Positions 1-14,000 of a DNA stretch of 64,000 nt are shown piece by piece. Both the position numbers and the translations under genes were made by a program. This DNA is from Rapana venosa (lineage: Eukaryota > Mollusca > Gastropoda > Neogastropoda > Muricidae): assembly GCA_028751875.1 (NCBI GenBank), contig CM054153.1:7968150-8032149 (forward strand). Direction: 5' to 3'. Position 1 is the stretch's first letter, and each line of letters starts with the position of its first letter. Below the pieces are notes generated by a model that saw only the letters and a list, made by a program, of their open reading frames with translations, ran no database searches and was not told the origin of the DNA.

Positions 1-2200
1 CCAGCAAAAGAGAATATATATATATATATTATATCTGAAGGTATTATGGTATTAAATTGCAGTTGGTTTATTGAGTTTATACTGTGATGCTTCATGGAGA
101 GAAAAAACTGAGTTGATTTTTATTTTTCTGAAGGTGAGACAGACGTTTTTTTGTCAGCATAAAACAAGTTAGGGAGTTTTAGCTGTTTTTTTGTGTGGAA
201 ATTTTAGCTATGTTAACTATAATACACGAAAAAAGATGAGTGTGAAAATAAGAGAATGTTGATACAGATATGAATATAACTGAGCAATTATTAATACCAT
301 AACAACCATATCTCACTCTTCACTGACTAATTCATTTCCCACATATTTAGCAAAACTGATGTTTGTATGTGATAAGCACATGCACAAACTTTGCTGATAC
401 CATTTTCTTGGGTAAACGATTTGGTAAAAACTTGTTCTTGTTGGTCATACCTGAGATTGTTTGATTCTGTAAGACTATTATTGCCAACATGTATGTGTAT
501 GAATGTGCGGGTTTCGTTCAGTCTTCAACATCTCTGTCCTTTGTGTATTTAGATGTCCTGGTTTCTATATGAATATGGGCAATAGGGTTAGGCACTAATA
601 AAATGCGGGGTTTTTTGCTGTAGAGAATTCATCAGTAGTGCCACTAATCACCTCAGACGAAAAACAGGCAAGGAAAGCATTATCACTGTGTGTGTTGAAG
701 CCATTGTTAAGCAGTACCAATACATTGCCATCATTTACAAGCAGTTAAAATGGCACCTTTACTTTATGGTATAAATAGTACTGACATTTGTACTACCAAA
801 AACAGAGAGAGAAAACCCCTAATGCCGGAAATAATCCATTTTGTTGTAAATCTGGACTAAAAATGTATTACCTTCCTCCCTCTGCAAAAGTCCAATAATC
901 TAAAGAACACATGCACTTTTGGCACATTACCGTTATATTCTATGCCCATTAGATGTTAATGAAGTCATGCCAAAATGCAGGTCCACAAGGAAATAAATTG
1001 ATTGAGTGGAAGGTGACCTCCATTGTGTACATACAAAATGATGAAAAAGTCTGACTGTGGTGTTTACATAATTATTATACAACAAACAATATGTTTGCAC
1101 ATAAGCATGAATGTGCATGAGTGTAATGATATTGTTGAAAATGACTGGTGTTGAAACACTTTTCTGGCCACTTGACAGACGTGCGTAGGTCAGGCACATT
1201 TCACGATAGAGTCGCCACCCTTAGATCCTTACAATCAGCACCGAACTCAGAGAATGTCATGTCACCATGAGCATGAAGTGGAAATGGGGTTAAGAAGGTT
1301 TGTTAGAGACTCTCATGTCACAGCCATGAAGTATTCTTCGACCAAATCAGACATAACTAGCTTTAGGTGATCCTTGTGTTGAATTTCTTAAACCCCCTGA
1401 CATGTCAAAACGTCCATAATTAGCTGTTTTTACTTAACACTACAGATATGTTCTTCTTCTTACCCATAGAGAAAAAAAAAGGGAGATTCATATTTTGTAG
1501 TTTGTATTTTAGACTCTTGTTTTGCTATGTTATCAGTTTTTGATGTATCATGTTCCTGACAACATTACCAACATGCAAGCTTGGTAAGCTGTGTACATCT
1601 TGCAGCTTGTTTTGGCAAAGCTGTTGTACAGATCAGTGCTTTTGCTTCTGAAGACTTTTGGTGTCTACAGGATGAACATACTGCAGACTACATCAGTTTT
1701 TGCAACTACAAACCAGCCTGCTGTGTGCACAGGAACTGGGATTTCATTGTTATATTTTGGTTTTGCAGAGTGAACATGCAGTTTGGTGGGTCACGTTTCA
1801 AAAGGGATGTATCTTTTTTCTTTTTTTTTAACCTAATGTATGAAACAACAGACCAGACTTTTTTATTTATTAGAGTAGAATAGTTTGAATGTGGTGTGGT
1901 GAAAGCACACAAGACTGAACTTTTATGTTTTTTCTCTTCTTTGCTTTTGTTAACAGAACATTACAATTGAAAATGATTGAAGACAGCCTTGGTGATGCTT
2001 CATTCTGACCATGCCTGAAACCCATAAGAATGTTCAGTTAGGCATCGATTTTGCATTGCATCACTGTGTGAATTGTAGGAGTAGCCTCATCCTATTTTTT
2101 GCTGTGTGAAATTCAGGCTCCTTTCTATCTGAAAAGCACAAGACTGTATGTGGTTATCACCTTTCCTGTTTGTGTGTGCTGCCAATAGTCTATATGTACA
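1..2200. other. AT-rich non-coding DNA, no supported gene
   Basis: Only short stop-bounded frames occur. A frame near 1591-1773 and a possible acceptor at about 1956 followed by a short frame ending near 2008 were considered, but neither resembles a protein I recognise. No RNA gene was seen. Confidence 0.5.
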
Positions 2201-2201
2201 T

Positions 2202-2517
2202 TTGGGGAAGTGTTAGCTCAGTGGTCAGAGCTCTCTCTCCCCCCAAGCTAAGGCTAAGCAGCTTTGGGTGTGGTTACCTCTTGGATGGGCGATGGGTTTT
2301 GCGCCTTGACTTCAGTACAGTTCCTCCCCCACCTCCATGTTCACCCAACTGTAAATGGGTACCTGCCTTCTTTAGGGACAAGGAAGGTAAACCAGCAAGG
2401 GAGAGGAGATGGATGCTGCCCTCAATATGCTGGCTCCCTACAGAAACTGGGGTCTCTGATACCTCACTGCCCAGTGACTGCATAGGTTATAGGAACACTG
2501 AAACTTTACCTGTTTAA
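2202..2517 (+). repeat. SINE family B (tRNA-like/5S rRNA-like head), diverged copy
   Basis: The copy starts with a tRNA A-box-like TTAGCTCAGTGGTCAGAGC. A 5S rRNA-like stretch follows (GCTAAGCAG...GTGGTTAC..CTTGGATGGGCGA), then CACCCAACTGTAAATGGGTACC. The body is shared with copies at 33.8, 39.5 and 55.5 kb, including the CCCTCAATATGCTGGC motif and the end motif ATAGGTTATAGGA. It is the most diverged of the four copies. Confidence 0.85.
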
Positions 2518-2520
2518 TTT

Positions 2521-5000
2521 AATGTACACATACATTTACTCTGAGAATATTTTTGAAACCGTCTCATGCTTTGCCAAGGGCACATGGAATTCCGTCATTG
2601 TCAAGGGGTTACATGTTTTGCTGCACGCAGGACAATGGCTTATTTTCTCATCCGGAAAACAAGCAACAGGTCACTCACTACCTACAAGGCATCGTATGAT
2701 GAGGAAGGACACAACTTGTGTATACTGGGCCTGTGGAGTGACCAGACATTATTAACTAGTGCTTTCTGCACAAGAGCTGTGGTTTTGGAGAATGACCCCC
2801 AACAAAGCTGAATTTGAATTTTAAAATTTTTTTTTTATGAAGTCATCAGTCGGGAAGCTGATTATTTTTTGCTTTATTTTCAGTTTTACAGGTTTGTTAG
2901 TTTTACAGGTACGAGTATTTAATACAACTAGGCGAGTTCTTGTTAGTTTTATTTGCTTATAGATCTGTACTGGCTTACAGATAAGATGGATTATTAATTT
3001 TTGATAGAAGTTTCATATTTTGTTTTAAATAATGGTAAATGATGAAAAAAATAAGGTGTGCTCTTTTAGATCCATTTATTATTGCAATAGGCAGAGTGAT
3101 TTCATTCGTAGGTTAGAATTTTTATGTTAGGTTTTTGTCACAGACTTTTTATGATGTGAATTTTCACAGAGGTATAAATATAAGTTTTATTTTTCACAGT
3201 TGTTAAGGCAGTGACTTATGTTTGTTTTCATTTGATTATTTAGATACAATGTCTTTAACACTTAGCTCTTAAGTATTCTGTTGGAGAACTCAACACACAC
3301 ACACACAATTAGGTTGGTTTCTGTAAGATTGGACAACTTGGGCTCTGAACATGACTCTCCTGTCCCAACAAGTCAACTGCAAGCACCTGCATGGCACCTG
3401 TTCCATGTGATGCAACCTGTGTACATGTGTACTGGATGTTGATTTTTAGTATGCAAACTTCAGAGTTTATGTAAAATACAGTCACACCGGTCAGAACTCT
3501 TGGGGTGTGTACATATACATATGCGAATGTGAGTGCATGATTATGTAACTTGGTTCACTGTGAGATGTTGGTGTTGTAATACAATCCCAGCTTGTAAGGG
3601 CTGCTTCTGTGGTCAGTTCATGGTCAGTTTATGTGTAAAAAGTTGGTGGACAGATGGTGGCCTTCGTGACAAATGAAAGTCTGATACGTAGGCGACTCTA
3701 GTGATTTTGCCAGAAAGCCATTTGATTGTTGCAGGGGTGATTTTCAAAAAACAATTTCCAATGCTGAACTTTTTTTTTTCAAAAGCATAGCCAGCACATA
3801 AATCTAGTGTTTGCCAAATAATCATACTTCATAGCAAAGAAAGATGTCTTAGGCTATTGGTGAATACCTGAAGCATGCAAAGCAACATGAACAAAAGAGC
3901 CAAGGATCCAACCTTTTAGACTCAGAATTCAAAATGTATGGGATTGTGAACACTTTTTCCCCATTAATATATAGAGTTCATACAAACCTCTCAGGTGGTG
4001 TGATTCATGCAGTATTACATTTTTAGTCTACCCACGTTTTGCTCTATCATTGATTGCCACCCAAAACACAATTGGCAATACATATACATCTCTCTCTTTC
4101 AGATAGTACACTGAATGTGTGTGTGTTGCGAGGAGTGATCACTTCACCCAAGTAATTTTAGGCACTGAGATACTGTAAAAATGGTAATGTTGTCTGGTAT
4201 GCTTATACTGGAGTCAGTTTGTATGTTTCGAATTTTATATAAAGTTTAGAATTATCAAGTAAAAACATTCTTTGAAGTTCAAATCTATCTCTTCATAATG
4301 TTGAATATTGATTAATATCAGTCGGCTAAAGAATGCCGCAAATGAGACAAAATATCTGGGTGTGGAGATGGAAAAAAGTACAATGTTTACTCGCCTTGAT
4401 CATGTCATTTTTACACAAAATCAACATGTAGATTTCATATTGGCCCGAGCGTTGAATTTCATTACTGTAAATCTGTTTTGAAGCAACTTGAGTCCAAACT
4501 TATCGAAGTGTCAAATCTGCTCTTCAGCTTCTCTTCCCCCCCCCCCCTTTTTTTTGTTTTGTTTTGACAGGCCAACGTGTTTCATCACACGCAGTGAAAA
4601 CACCCGTTTTGCTTGTTGCTACTAATGTTATAGCCTCCGAGCTCTGCTTTCGTCTGTTACACAAGATTCAGCACATAGTTTTTGCCTTAGTTTTAGGTGA
4701 TTGATAGATGACTAGAATCTAGAGACTGCATGAGCCAGATTAATATTTACCTCCTCTAGAAACTTTGTTGTTGGCTAGTCCTTGTTCGTTTCATCCATGC
4801 ATTTGCACACATTTGAACCTTTATTTTCTGCACAAAAATGTATTTTTACTACTTTATCATCATTCCTTATGAGAATACTTTCAATAGACAAGCCTTAAAT
4901 TTCAAGGGTTTTCAAGGTGTTTGTCACGGTTGTCATTTTAGTCATTTTCAAAAGGATTCAAGGTCTTCAATCTTAACATTCCTTAGAGGAAAAAATCTAA
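2521..5000. other. Non-coding AT-rich stretch
   Basis: No exon with convincing splice signals and protein similarity was found. It contains a short (CA)n at 3293-3306 and a C9/T8 homopolymer run near 4540. No repeat family was recognised. Confidence 0.45.
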
Positions 5001-5009
5001 AAATTGCCA

Positions 5010-5105
5010 ATGGTGCAGATATCCTGTGCTTGCGAATAACTAGATTCAACCAATTGACAGTGGCTGCGCTCTTTTGTTTCTGGTTCATCAATCTGGAATG
5101 ACTCA
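5010..5105 (+). mobile_element. Fragment of L2/CR1-like LINE, 3' coding end
   Basis: The plus strand encodes GADILCLRITRFNQLTVAAL, which parallels the [20 protein letters not shown] segment encoded on the minus strand near 59.8 kb, at the C-terminus of the L2/CR1-like reverse-transcriptase ORF. Only about 100 bp is preserved. Confidence 0.75.
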
Positions 5106-5339
5106 CAGTGTCGATTCTAGGATTTCAAAAAAATAAAATGAAAAAAAGGGGGCATCATCCATCCCCCCCCCCCCCCCCCCAACTTCCCTTCATAAAAAGG
5201 GGACAAGTAGTATTTGCTTATAGTGCCTTCAGTACTCTTAGTTTCTGCTATTTTTTCAAGGAAAAGAAACCGGCAGATACTAGGCAGAAAGGATTGAATA
5301 TTCACCTTAAGTGTTGCAGTTAATCTGTAGTAAGCACTC

Positions 5340-5750
5340 GTGACAGACAGACAGACAGATTTGTATTTCCACAGATGGGGAGATCTAAATCTAGATGAGA
5401 AGAGAGGTAAAAGCCAAAATCAGTCTTTTCCCCCCTAGATGGTACATTGAGAGAGAGAGGTCAAAATAAATTTTATATAAAATTTCCACATTCAGAGAGA
5501 GAAAAGAGAGAATTTGTATTTCCACAGAGATAGATCTAGGTCTAGATAAGTAAAGCCAATGTCAAGGTCTTGTTCTCCTTCCCCCCAAAGATCATACATT
5601 TTGAGAGAGGAGAGGGGGGGGGGGGGATCAAATTTGTATTTGCACATTCAGAGAGATATATGTAGATCTACATGATAATTAAAGCCCCCCCCCCCCCCCC
5701 CACCCCAAAGATTGTACATTGAGAGAGAAAAGCAGAGAGAGAAAGTGGCC
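5340..5750. repeat. Tandem repeat, about 125-bp unit, three copies
   Basis: Three diverged units each run from TTTGTATTTCCACA through TAGATCTA-type sequence, a CCCCC run with AAAGATxxTACAT, and a GAGAGAG stretch. The preceding segment is (GACA)n at 5341-5358. Units differ most in their poly-C and poly-G lengths. Confidence 0.65.
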
Positions 5751-6369
5751 TAACTGACAGAAGTCTTTCTGAAGATTTTCTTTACTAAAGGCATTGCTCT
5801 TTCCACGTGTGATACCACAGCCTACCCCACGCCATGATTACTGTTCTCAAGCCAAGGCTACTTGTCTAGCCTGATCTACAAGCTCCAAACCCTGCTGGGA
5901 CGCAGCGTCTGCTATCTCCTCAACAATCCCTGTCCCATCATGTCACTTGTTTCTGGGGTACAAGGCCTCTTGGAGATGACGTAAGCGAAGAGAACAACAG
6001 AGCATGAATTATGAAGATGGCTTGTAGGCATGAATCAGAAAATCTTGCCATCCCTGGGGTAGCCTACCAAAGTAATGACCACTGCAGGAACTGACAAGGA
6101 CGAACTACAGTTTCTGTGATTAGTCAAAAGTGAGGCGCTTAGCCAGTCAGACAAATCAAGGGAGATTTTCGGCAGAAGTAGCGCTTAATATTAGAGATTA
6201 TATAAACGACAGTTGCGATGGCACACTGTTAAAAAACGCGCTGTCCTGGATTTTTTTGCGTCTGTTAGGGCCCACTGCCCACATCGTTTTACAGCAATTT
6301 TGAAAAAAATGCAGGAATCCTGCAAGGGCGCACCCTAGAATCAACACTGCCCCTTCCCTCCCTTCGCCA

Positions 6370-6655
6370 AAAGTGAACTTATCACACTTTTAAATCCAGC
6401 CTCAAGACATAACTTATTTCAAATTCGAGTTGTTCCCCCTCCTGTTTCATCTCAATCTGTTCCTGCTGAAATCCCCATCTCCCTGCTAAAGTGTATAATA
6501 ACGTTTATGTGTGCGAGTGTTTGAATTTGTTAAAACTTTTAATTATTATTGTTATTGGTTGCATGTGTAAGAATGGATTAAATGCAAACGCTTTGATTTG
6601 TTTTTACAAGATATAGCCCTATATAAATCATTTTATTATTATTATTACAGAATTC
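6370..6655 (+). mobile_element. L2/CR1-like LINE 3' end fragment
   Basis: TTTAAATCCAGCCTCAAGACA at the left is the same coding end (FKSSLKT) as near 59.7 kb. The right end carries the family's terminal sequence CGCTTTGATTTGT followed by ACAAGATATAG and an (ATT)n tail. The same tail occurs at 46.2 kb and in reverse at 59.4 kb. Confidence 0.8.
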
Positions 6656-6744
6656 CATTTAAAAAACGGAAGGAAAATCACCCATGTTATTGTAGATTAT
6701 GTGATACTATCAACCATTATATAGCAGCAACATATTGCTTAGAA

Positions 6745-7600
6745 GTCTTAAGTGACTCAAACCTCAAACACCATTTCTTTTATCATCAAACAGTCTCTTA
6801 TGTAGAAAATAAAGTACACGCAAGCCAACTACCATTTCTTTTATCATAAGTCTCTTATGGAGAAAGTAAAGTACACACCCACCCACACACAGACACCATT
6901 GATGTCCATGTAGAAAATAAAGTACACAGACACCTTTGATGTCCATGTCGAAAATAAAGTACACATCCACCCCCACACAGACACCATTGATGTCCATGTA
7001 GAAAATAAAGTACACACCCACCCCCACACAGACACCATTGATGTCCATGTAGAAAATAAAGTACACACCCACCCCCACACAGACACCATTGATGTCCATG
7101 TAGAAAATAAAGTACACAGACACCATTGATGTCCATGTAGAAAATAAAGTACACATCCACTCACACACAGACACCATTGATGTCCATGTAGAAAATAAAG
7201 TACACATCCACTCACACACAGACACCATTGATGTCCATGTAGAAAATAAAGTACACACCCACCCCCACACAGACACCATTGATGTCCATGTAGAAAATAA
7301 AGTACACACCCCCCACACAGACACCATTGATGTCCATGTAGAAAATAAAGTACACACCCACCCCCACAGACACATATGTCCATGTAGAAAATAAAGTACA
7401 CACACCAATCCCAATAATACACAGACACCATTGATGTCCATGTAGAAAATAAAGTACACACCCACCCCCACACAGACACCATTGATGTCCATGTAGAAAA
7501 TAAAGTACACACCCACCCCCACACAGACACCATTGATGTCCATGTAGAAAATAAAGTACACATCCACTCACACACACCATTAATGTCATTAAATAAGTAC
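6745..7600. repeat. Minisatellite, 51-bp unit, about 16 units
   Basis: The unit GTCCATGTAGAAAATAAAGT + ACACACCCACCCCCACACAG + ACACCATTGAT repeats almost without change from about 6875 to 7570. Shorter variants of about 40 bp occur, and degenerate units flank both sides. As 51 is divisible by three and the unit lacks stops in several minus frames, long artificial frames (up to 279 codons) appear on the minus strand. They are a by-product of the repeat, not genes. Confidence 0.95.
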
Positions 7601-8161
7601 CATCCAATGCACCATATTCCCATAGAAAAGTCATCACCACAAACCATAAAGTCATTAATCAACATCATTCTCAATGAACGCAAGCCAACTATTTATTCAT
7701 CTTCATGTATTCATCTTTCAACTGTACAAATGCATAAGCAGAAATTTTCACACAAAGTATCCCAGTCAGTAGAAAAGTTACATTTCTTCCACCAAGTCTA
7801 CAATTGCTATATTCTTTCATGTAGTCTGCTCGATACCTACAGGATGTCTTGTTTATTTTGAAACCATGCTGATCGTTATATATAAACATGCATAGCATGT
7901 ATTTCTGTACACTTTACCAAGACTCGTCATTATGCACTATCTATGAATGATCTCAATTCTCTCATTTGAAGTACAAAAGCTAAAACTACTTTTGATGGAC
8001 ACCTCTCAACAGTTTTGTCATGTTCTGCAGTAAATTCTACACTTTATTTCTTTAAAATTATTACTGCTCTAAAAAAAAGAAAAGATCATGGTGAGCTTGT
8101 CATAAGTAGTTAATCCATAACACAAAATCTGTCATACTACCTACACACAGACATCTGCAAA

Positions 8162-8591
8162 TGGGGAAGCTTCTGCAAGCAAATATGAGGCTAAAACACC
8201 CCCTAAATCCCAGTTATGGTCATATACAGATGGCCAGACTGCCTTTTGCAAATCACAGAGTACACACTGACAGCACAGCTGCTTTAGAAAACGCAACAGT
8301 GATTCCATACCAGGTACCCGACCTATTTGTTTGGGCACAGTCATTTTGTCTATACTCAAACTGCCTATCCTTGAATTCCAGCTGACTATATGCCTGCTTA
8401 TTCTAGCAAGGCAAATATTACTAAGCATCAAAGTTATTGTGCCATAGTTCCCCCTGAAAATATTACCTTTACAATACTCTGATGGCTCAAATCAGGGGGT
8501 AATCAGGTCTGAGATATGAATGACATGCAATGAAAGACAATTGTTTTGCTCCAATGACATGGTATCTTATGTGCTTACAGAAGCTTCCCCA
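8162..8591. mobile_element. Putative MITE-like element with terminal inverted repeats
   Basis: TGGGGAAGCTTCTG at 8162-8175 has an exact inverted copy at 8578-8591. The match extends to about 24 bp with two mismatches. The 430-bp interior has no coding frame of note. No clear target duplication is visible, so the class is undecided. Confidence 0.45.
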
Positions 8592-10912
8592 TGCCATCAG
8601 CAAATAAGGAGGAAAGACCATACAGACATGCATACATAAAATCATCTCTCTGTTCAAAATCCCGCTTGTCTGGTGTGTCAGTAATCAGAAACAATTCATC
8701 AAGACCATTAAACGTAATAAGAAAATCAGCAATAATTTGCTTTTATTGGGAAACAAAAGAGAGAACAGTAAGGGAAGTATTAAAAACAAAACAGAAGTAT
8801 TTCAACACAAGAGAGAGAGAAGAAACAAAATTAAACCAAAATGCTTGAAATATTTCAGCAGCTTCAGAACATTATGCCAGACAGTTTTCTTAGCTAAAAA
8901 TGAAAAATTAGCAGTCCAGTTGTAGTCCATCTTAACTTTGAAATCTAGATTTTCTTACAAAAATAGAAGGGGAAAACCCATTAGGAATACATAAGATGAA
9001 AATAAAAGAACCCATGACATCCCCCCCACCAAAAAAAAAAAGATTAAAGACAGTAGTCCATCTTTGGAGCATTGATCAGGCACTATTTTGTAAGAAGTAT
9101 ACAAAGCGAGAATGAACTTGAATTGTAAATCAAAAAGTAAAATGCTAAGATTGGAGGCTTTACTTTCAAACTCAATGTTGCAACAAACATACCATTTGCT
9201 CAATTTCTGACGATTAAAGCTGAAAGATTTTCAACTGCTCTTTTTACAAGTCGTGTCTTCCTAATTCACTCCCAACAAGAAGAGATTTTGTCTCTCAGTT
9301 CTCAACAAAATATGACCAAATTCTTCCTTCCTAGCCTCAGGAACAATTGTGAACCGTCCGCCGATCTGACAAACTTCTTTTCTCCGAAAGTGACAGGTTC
9401 TAGATTAAACTGGCCAGATTTTGGTGGCGATTTTGTGAAGGCAGCATTGCTGCGAATCCTTGAAAGTTAACTTTCATAACTCTATATTTTTGGAGAAACC
9501 TTTACTTGGTATTACACACACCCCTTACTTGATATTACATGCAACCACACTGACAACCATACACACAACTCCCCCCCCCAAAAAAAAACAACAAAAAAAA
9601 AACAAAACAAAGCATAATTAAGCCACTATCAAGATTTCTATCACTGACATGTATTATCATTTCTGCAAGTCTCAGTAAGATTGGAAGTTGTATTACAGAA
9701 GCAATGCTTTGACATCTCTCTGCATCATTATTTTCAAACAAGGTCTTCAAAATCATGTCAGGCATACATACACCAATGGAACAGATCATCAGAAAGTGTA
9801 TGGAATTTCAAGGAATCAAGTTGTGTCTCCTCCTCACTGGCTACCTGCTGCTGGACACCTTGCAATCAACACTTGTGTCCACTGCACAAAATTATGCAGT
9901 TTGAAAGAACAACCTTTGTCCATGCCCAGACACACACATCCGCACATGCATACCATTGTATTTACCACCAACCAAATCAACTAAAAAAAAACCTAAAAAA
10001 ATGTTTTTTTCACTGACTGGCAATTATTAGAACATATGAATATGAAACCTTCCATCACTGTCAAATATCGCTAATGTGCAATGCACACAAAATACACACA
10101 TACATGTCCAAATACATAATAAATAACGATGAGCAGCCTGAGCACCACAGAGAGCGAGAGAGATCACCTACCACACCCAAAATGGTGATCTTCACAGGAG
10201 CTTATGTCTATGTCATTACCCTTACCTTCACCCTTCAGATGTGTTTACACGAAATTTCCTTGGTAAACTATAGGTGATAACTACCAGTCTGCCCACAGAA
10301 AAAAGCTTGTAATTTTGGAAAGAAATACTCTGACAAGTCTGATCCATTAGAGGCTCTGGCAGCCTGTGGATTGATATCAACTTCTAAAACTGACTCTGGG
10401 GAAAACGAAGTGTTGCCTACCAACAGCATTGATGTTGTCCGATTATTGCAAGTCACAACCAACCATGTGAAAAGCTTCACCTACAATAATATAATAAAAT
10501 TGTTCACTTTTTCAGACCCTATAGCAGAATACTAACTACTGTCTGAGAAAACTGTTTGCAGCCCATCATTGCTCTTCTAACTTTTGTTAACAATACGAAC
10601 ATGGTCAAAACTTTCATTCTACTGGAAGTGATATTAGAAAGATGCAACAACCCTGTAGCACTACTGTTCTTCCAAACCCATCCCCTTTCCCTACTTTCAG
10701 GAAGATATTTTTTGCCCACTATGTGCCCAAAAAGAGAACCAAGATCCCCTAGCCACAAAGTCTCATAAGGTTTCACCAGAACTCATCCATCCACATGACA
10801 CCTGACCAGGGACAGCAAAAAAAGGCAAGCTGGTATTTGCAATCAGAAAAGAACTCTGTACTGGTGGAGGGAAACAAAAACAAACAAACAAACAAACACA
10901 AAAGAAAAGAAA
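8592..10912. other. Downstream of EIF3J: probable 3' UTR plus intergenic DNA
   Basis: This lies 3' of the EIF3J stop on the minus strand. A minus-strand AATAAA is present at about 8741-8746, but the transcript end cannot be placed by eye. Short frames in both directions have no recognisable similarity. Confidence 0.4.
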
Positions 10913-11035
10913 CTATATAAAGTCGTCATCGTCGTAGTAGCTACCACCAGTGGCGTCACTGATGAGGTCGAAGTCGTCGGCGCGGTCCAGCTTGATGTTC
11001 ACTTTAGATTTCTTCTTCTTCTTCTTCTCCGTTTC
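10913..11035 (-). CDS. EIF3J: EIF3J terminal exon
   Basis: Acceptor CTTTCCTGAAAG in plus-strand orientation reads as ctttcag on the minus strand. The exon encodes ETEKKKKKKSKVNIKLDRAD, then DFDLISDATGG and SYYDDDDFI, followed by TAG. The lysine run plus acidic/aromatic tail is the usual eIF3j C-terminus. Confidence 0.93.
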   Translation of the reverse strand, partial: ETEKKKKKKSKVNIKLDRADDFDLISDATGGSYYDDDDFI

Positions 11036-14000
11036 CTGAAAGTTCGAGACACTAATCACTGCAGTTATCAATCACTTCAAGACGAATAGGACAATCTAAT
11101 TTACTTGCTTCTATCAACCACATTAAATCAACCTTATCTGTAACACAAACTGAAGCTATCAATCTCAAGATACGAGCTGCAAATACAAAGCAATTTACTA
11201 CCATAAGTACTTCTTGTAAGGAATGCCACAAACTAGCCATCAATGCAAACATACATGGTAGTATCTACGCTCACAATTCTCAACCCCATCAATACAAACA
11301 TCACTACACTAACTACAGGCTGTAATTCTAAGCCCTGCAGTCATCAACACTGTTCAATACCAACAAAATATCATTTAAGGGCAGAGCATTTTGAATGCAG
11401 ATAGAAACTGGGAAGTGCTTTATATGAAAAGATCAATTAAAACCCCTTTCCCATCTCCCTCCCTCTTTAACAAAATGCATGCGTGCGCACACACACACAC
11501 TGAGAATTTACAGTATTCTGCATGTGTACACATATTTAAGTAAAGATTACACTAGACTTAACAGTGCACACACAAACTGGTCTAAAGAAGTTAAGTATGA
11601 TTAAGAGAAAAGGAGTGAAACCAGAAAAAGAAATTCTAAGAAAACCTAACCTTTACACTCATCAGAAAGCTTCAGTATCGTGAAAACACACCCTCAACGA
11701 CACATATACACACATGCACCAACCTTTCTTTGCCTTTCCTTTTCATGGTATAAAGAGTTGAGGGAGATGCCCAGCTTTTTTACCTCTTCCACCCCCACTG
11801 CAACAACATAAACATCTCATCACACATACAATACATATAAACGGTACACAACTTACTCAATTTCTATACAAATTTTTTTTATATTAGTTCTGTGAACTGG
11901 CATTGTATCATACAGTCTTCAGCAATTTTTTTTTTTCTTGCTGTTTCAAAAATTGTCCCCATTCTCTCTCTCGCATATCCGGCAAAATTTTTTTTTTTTT
12001 TTAAATCCCAGCAAAATTTACTAGCCAGCTTCAGGCATTTAGATGTTTACTCTTCGTATACAGCAAGTAATCCTAATATTTGCAATTTGGCTTTTAATTT
12101 ATGCAAAGCCTTAAATTAAGAGACATTACGAGGTCTTAAGTTTTTCTTTATTGATTTTTGCTTCCTTCTTTTCTCTTTTTTTGTTGTTGTTTGCTTTGTT
12201 GTTGTTTGCTTTGTTGTTGTTTGTTTGTCGGGTTTTTTCCAAGTACTTATCTTTCATGGCTTGAACTGTTCATCAACTAGTCCCCTTGAAACAATGTGAT
12301 GGTTTTTCATCAAAGTTCCCTGAAGTTGGCTGAATCCATCTGATGTCACTTTTTGCACAATACAAACTTTATTTTAAAAATCATAACACTGGAGAGCCCG
12401 AAATCCCAAAGAATATGCTTGTCAATGTGTCAAAGAAAAATTGCCAACACATACAAACTAGACAGGCTTATGGTCAAGGTAAGCAACTGTGATTAGAAAG
12501 ATCATTGCCCTACAGGCCAGCATACTGTCCCTTCAGTTGAACATCACTTTGTGTTTTTTTTGTTTTTTAAAATCGTAATTCTGCCAAATCTTGAGCTTTG
12601 GCATGTCAGTGAAGGAGTGGAGTGCCGAATCTTGATTCGGCACAACCTCATTGAGTTAAGCAAAAGACTAGCAACCTCATTACAGCTTTTTCACACACAC
12701 ACACTAAAAAAAGGAAGGAGCAGCAAAATATCGATCAATACTTACAGTCTACTGCCAGACTATTGAGGAATCTTGACAGAAAGGATTGGTAATGTGGACT
12801 ATCCTGTGTACAGAAAATAATATAAAACATGTCTTTAGCAAAACGTCATCACACAACAGACAGTGTCATACATTTCTGTACATCACTAACAGTTTTCCAA
12901 AAGCACGTCACTCTAACAAGAGCATCACATCTTTCCGCAAACTGTGGCTGGACAAGCACACCCATTTACAGCACCATCAGCAACAAGGTCCCCACAATCA
13001 CATCACTTCTCAACAAGAAGAAAAAATCTTTATATACTAGACTGCTACACCCTTTTTTACAACATCACAGTTTCCAACAGCTGTATTCACCCCCACCCCC
13101 CCCCCCCCCTTACATTAAAAAAACAAAGTATCCAGATTTTAAAGTTTGCCATTCATTATCATCTTTAATCAGTATGCTAGTTACTGTAGTCAATTCAAAT
13201 CATTAAAAAAAATATAAGGGAGAAGTACACACACAAGCACAAACACTTCAAATGCTTTGACTGTTGTTGTTTTTCACTCTTAAGAAGCGCCGTGTATTTT
13301 ATACCAATACATGTTTTGAATTCACCAGAGGAGAATAACTTTTACAACTGAACTCTCCAGAACTAATTCCAAGAAACACAAAGTGACAGGCAATGAATTG
13401 CAAACAAATAAAATAAAGTAACAAAAGACAGGATTGAACAAAAACAAACACCCCCCAAAAAAAAGAACTTGCCTCAAAAAATGTGATCTTATTTTTCAAG
13501 GCTTCTCTAAACTGCTCAAAGTCTTCTGCTGTGGATGGCAACATGCTGTCCAAACCTCCTTCCTTTTTCTCCGGTACACCTGTCAGGCACAAGAAGACAC
13601 ATACGCACACACACAGCACTATTAGCACAATCTGGGATCCACTGTTCTCAACAAATCATTTCATGATTGTTTTGGACACTACTGATGGAAGAATTACTGC
13701 TTTTATTCCTTTCTTAACGGGACACAATTCAACTCTTGCAACAATGACATCATATGCCAAGCATGTAAACATCAAAAAAACTTTTTTTAAAAACCAACAA
13801 ACAAAACAAACAAAAAAACCCAAGATATCTTACCGAACAGTCCTTTGGCTAAATCTAAACTGTCCTTTTCCTGGATCTTCTGTATCCGGATTTTTTCTGC
13901 AAGTTTTTCTTCTACAGTGAGTTCCTTTTTCTGTTCCTGAAAGGAAAATACATAGTGAATTAATTAATGACATGAATGGGCCTGAGAGTGGAAAGGATAT

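Noticed and set aside
1591..2010. Possible terminal exons of an unknown plus-strand gene
   Set aside because: Candidate splice sites exist, but the peptides are short and unlike any family I recognise, and the phases could not be linked.
6764..7683. Long minus-strand open frames of 267 and 279 codons
   Set aside because: They are produced by the 51-bp minisatellite; the predicted peptide is a 17-residue repeat with no signal of selection, and several frames are open at once.
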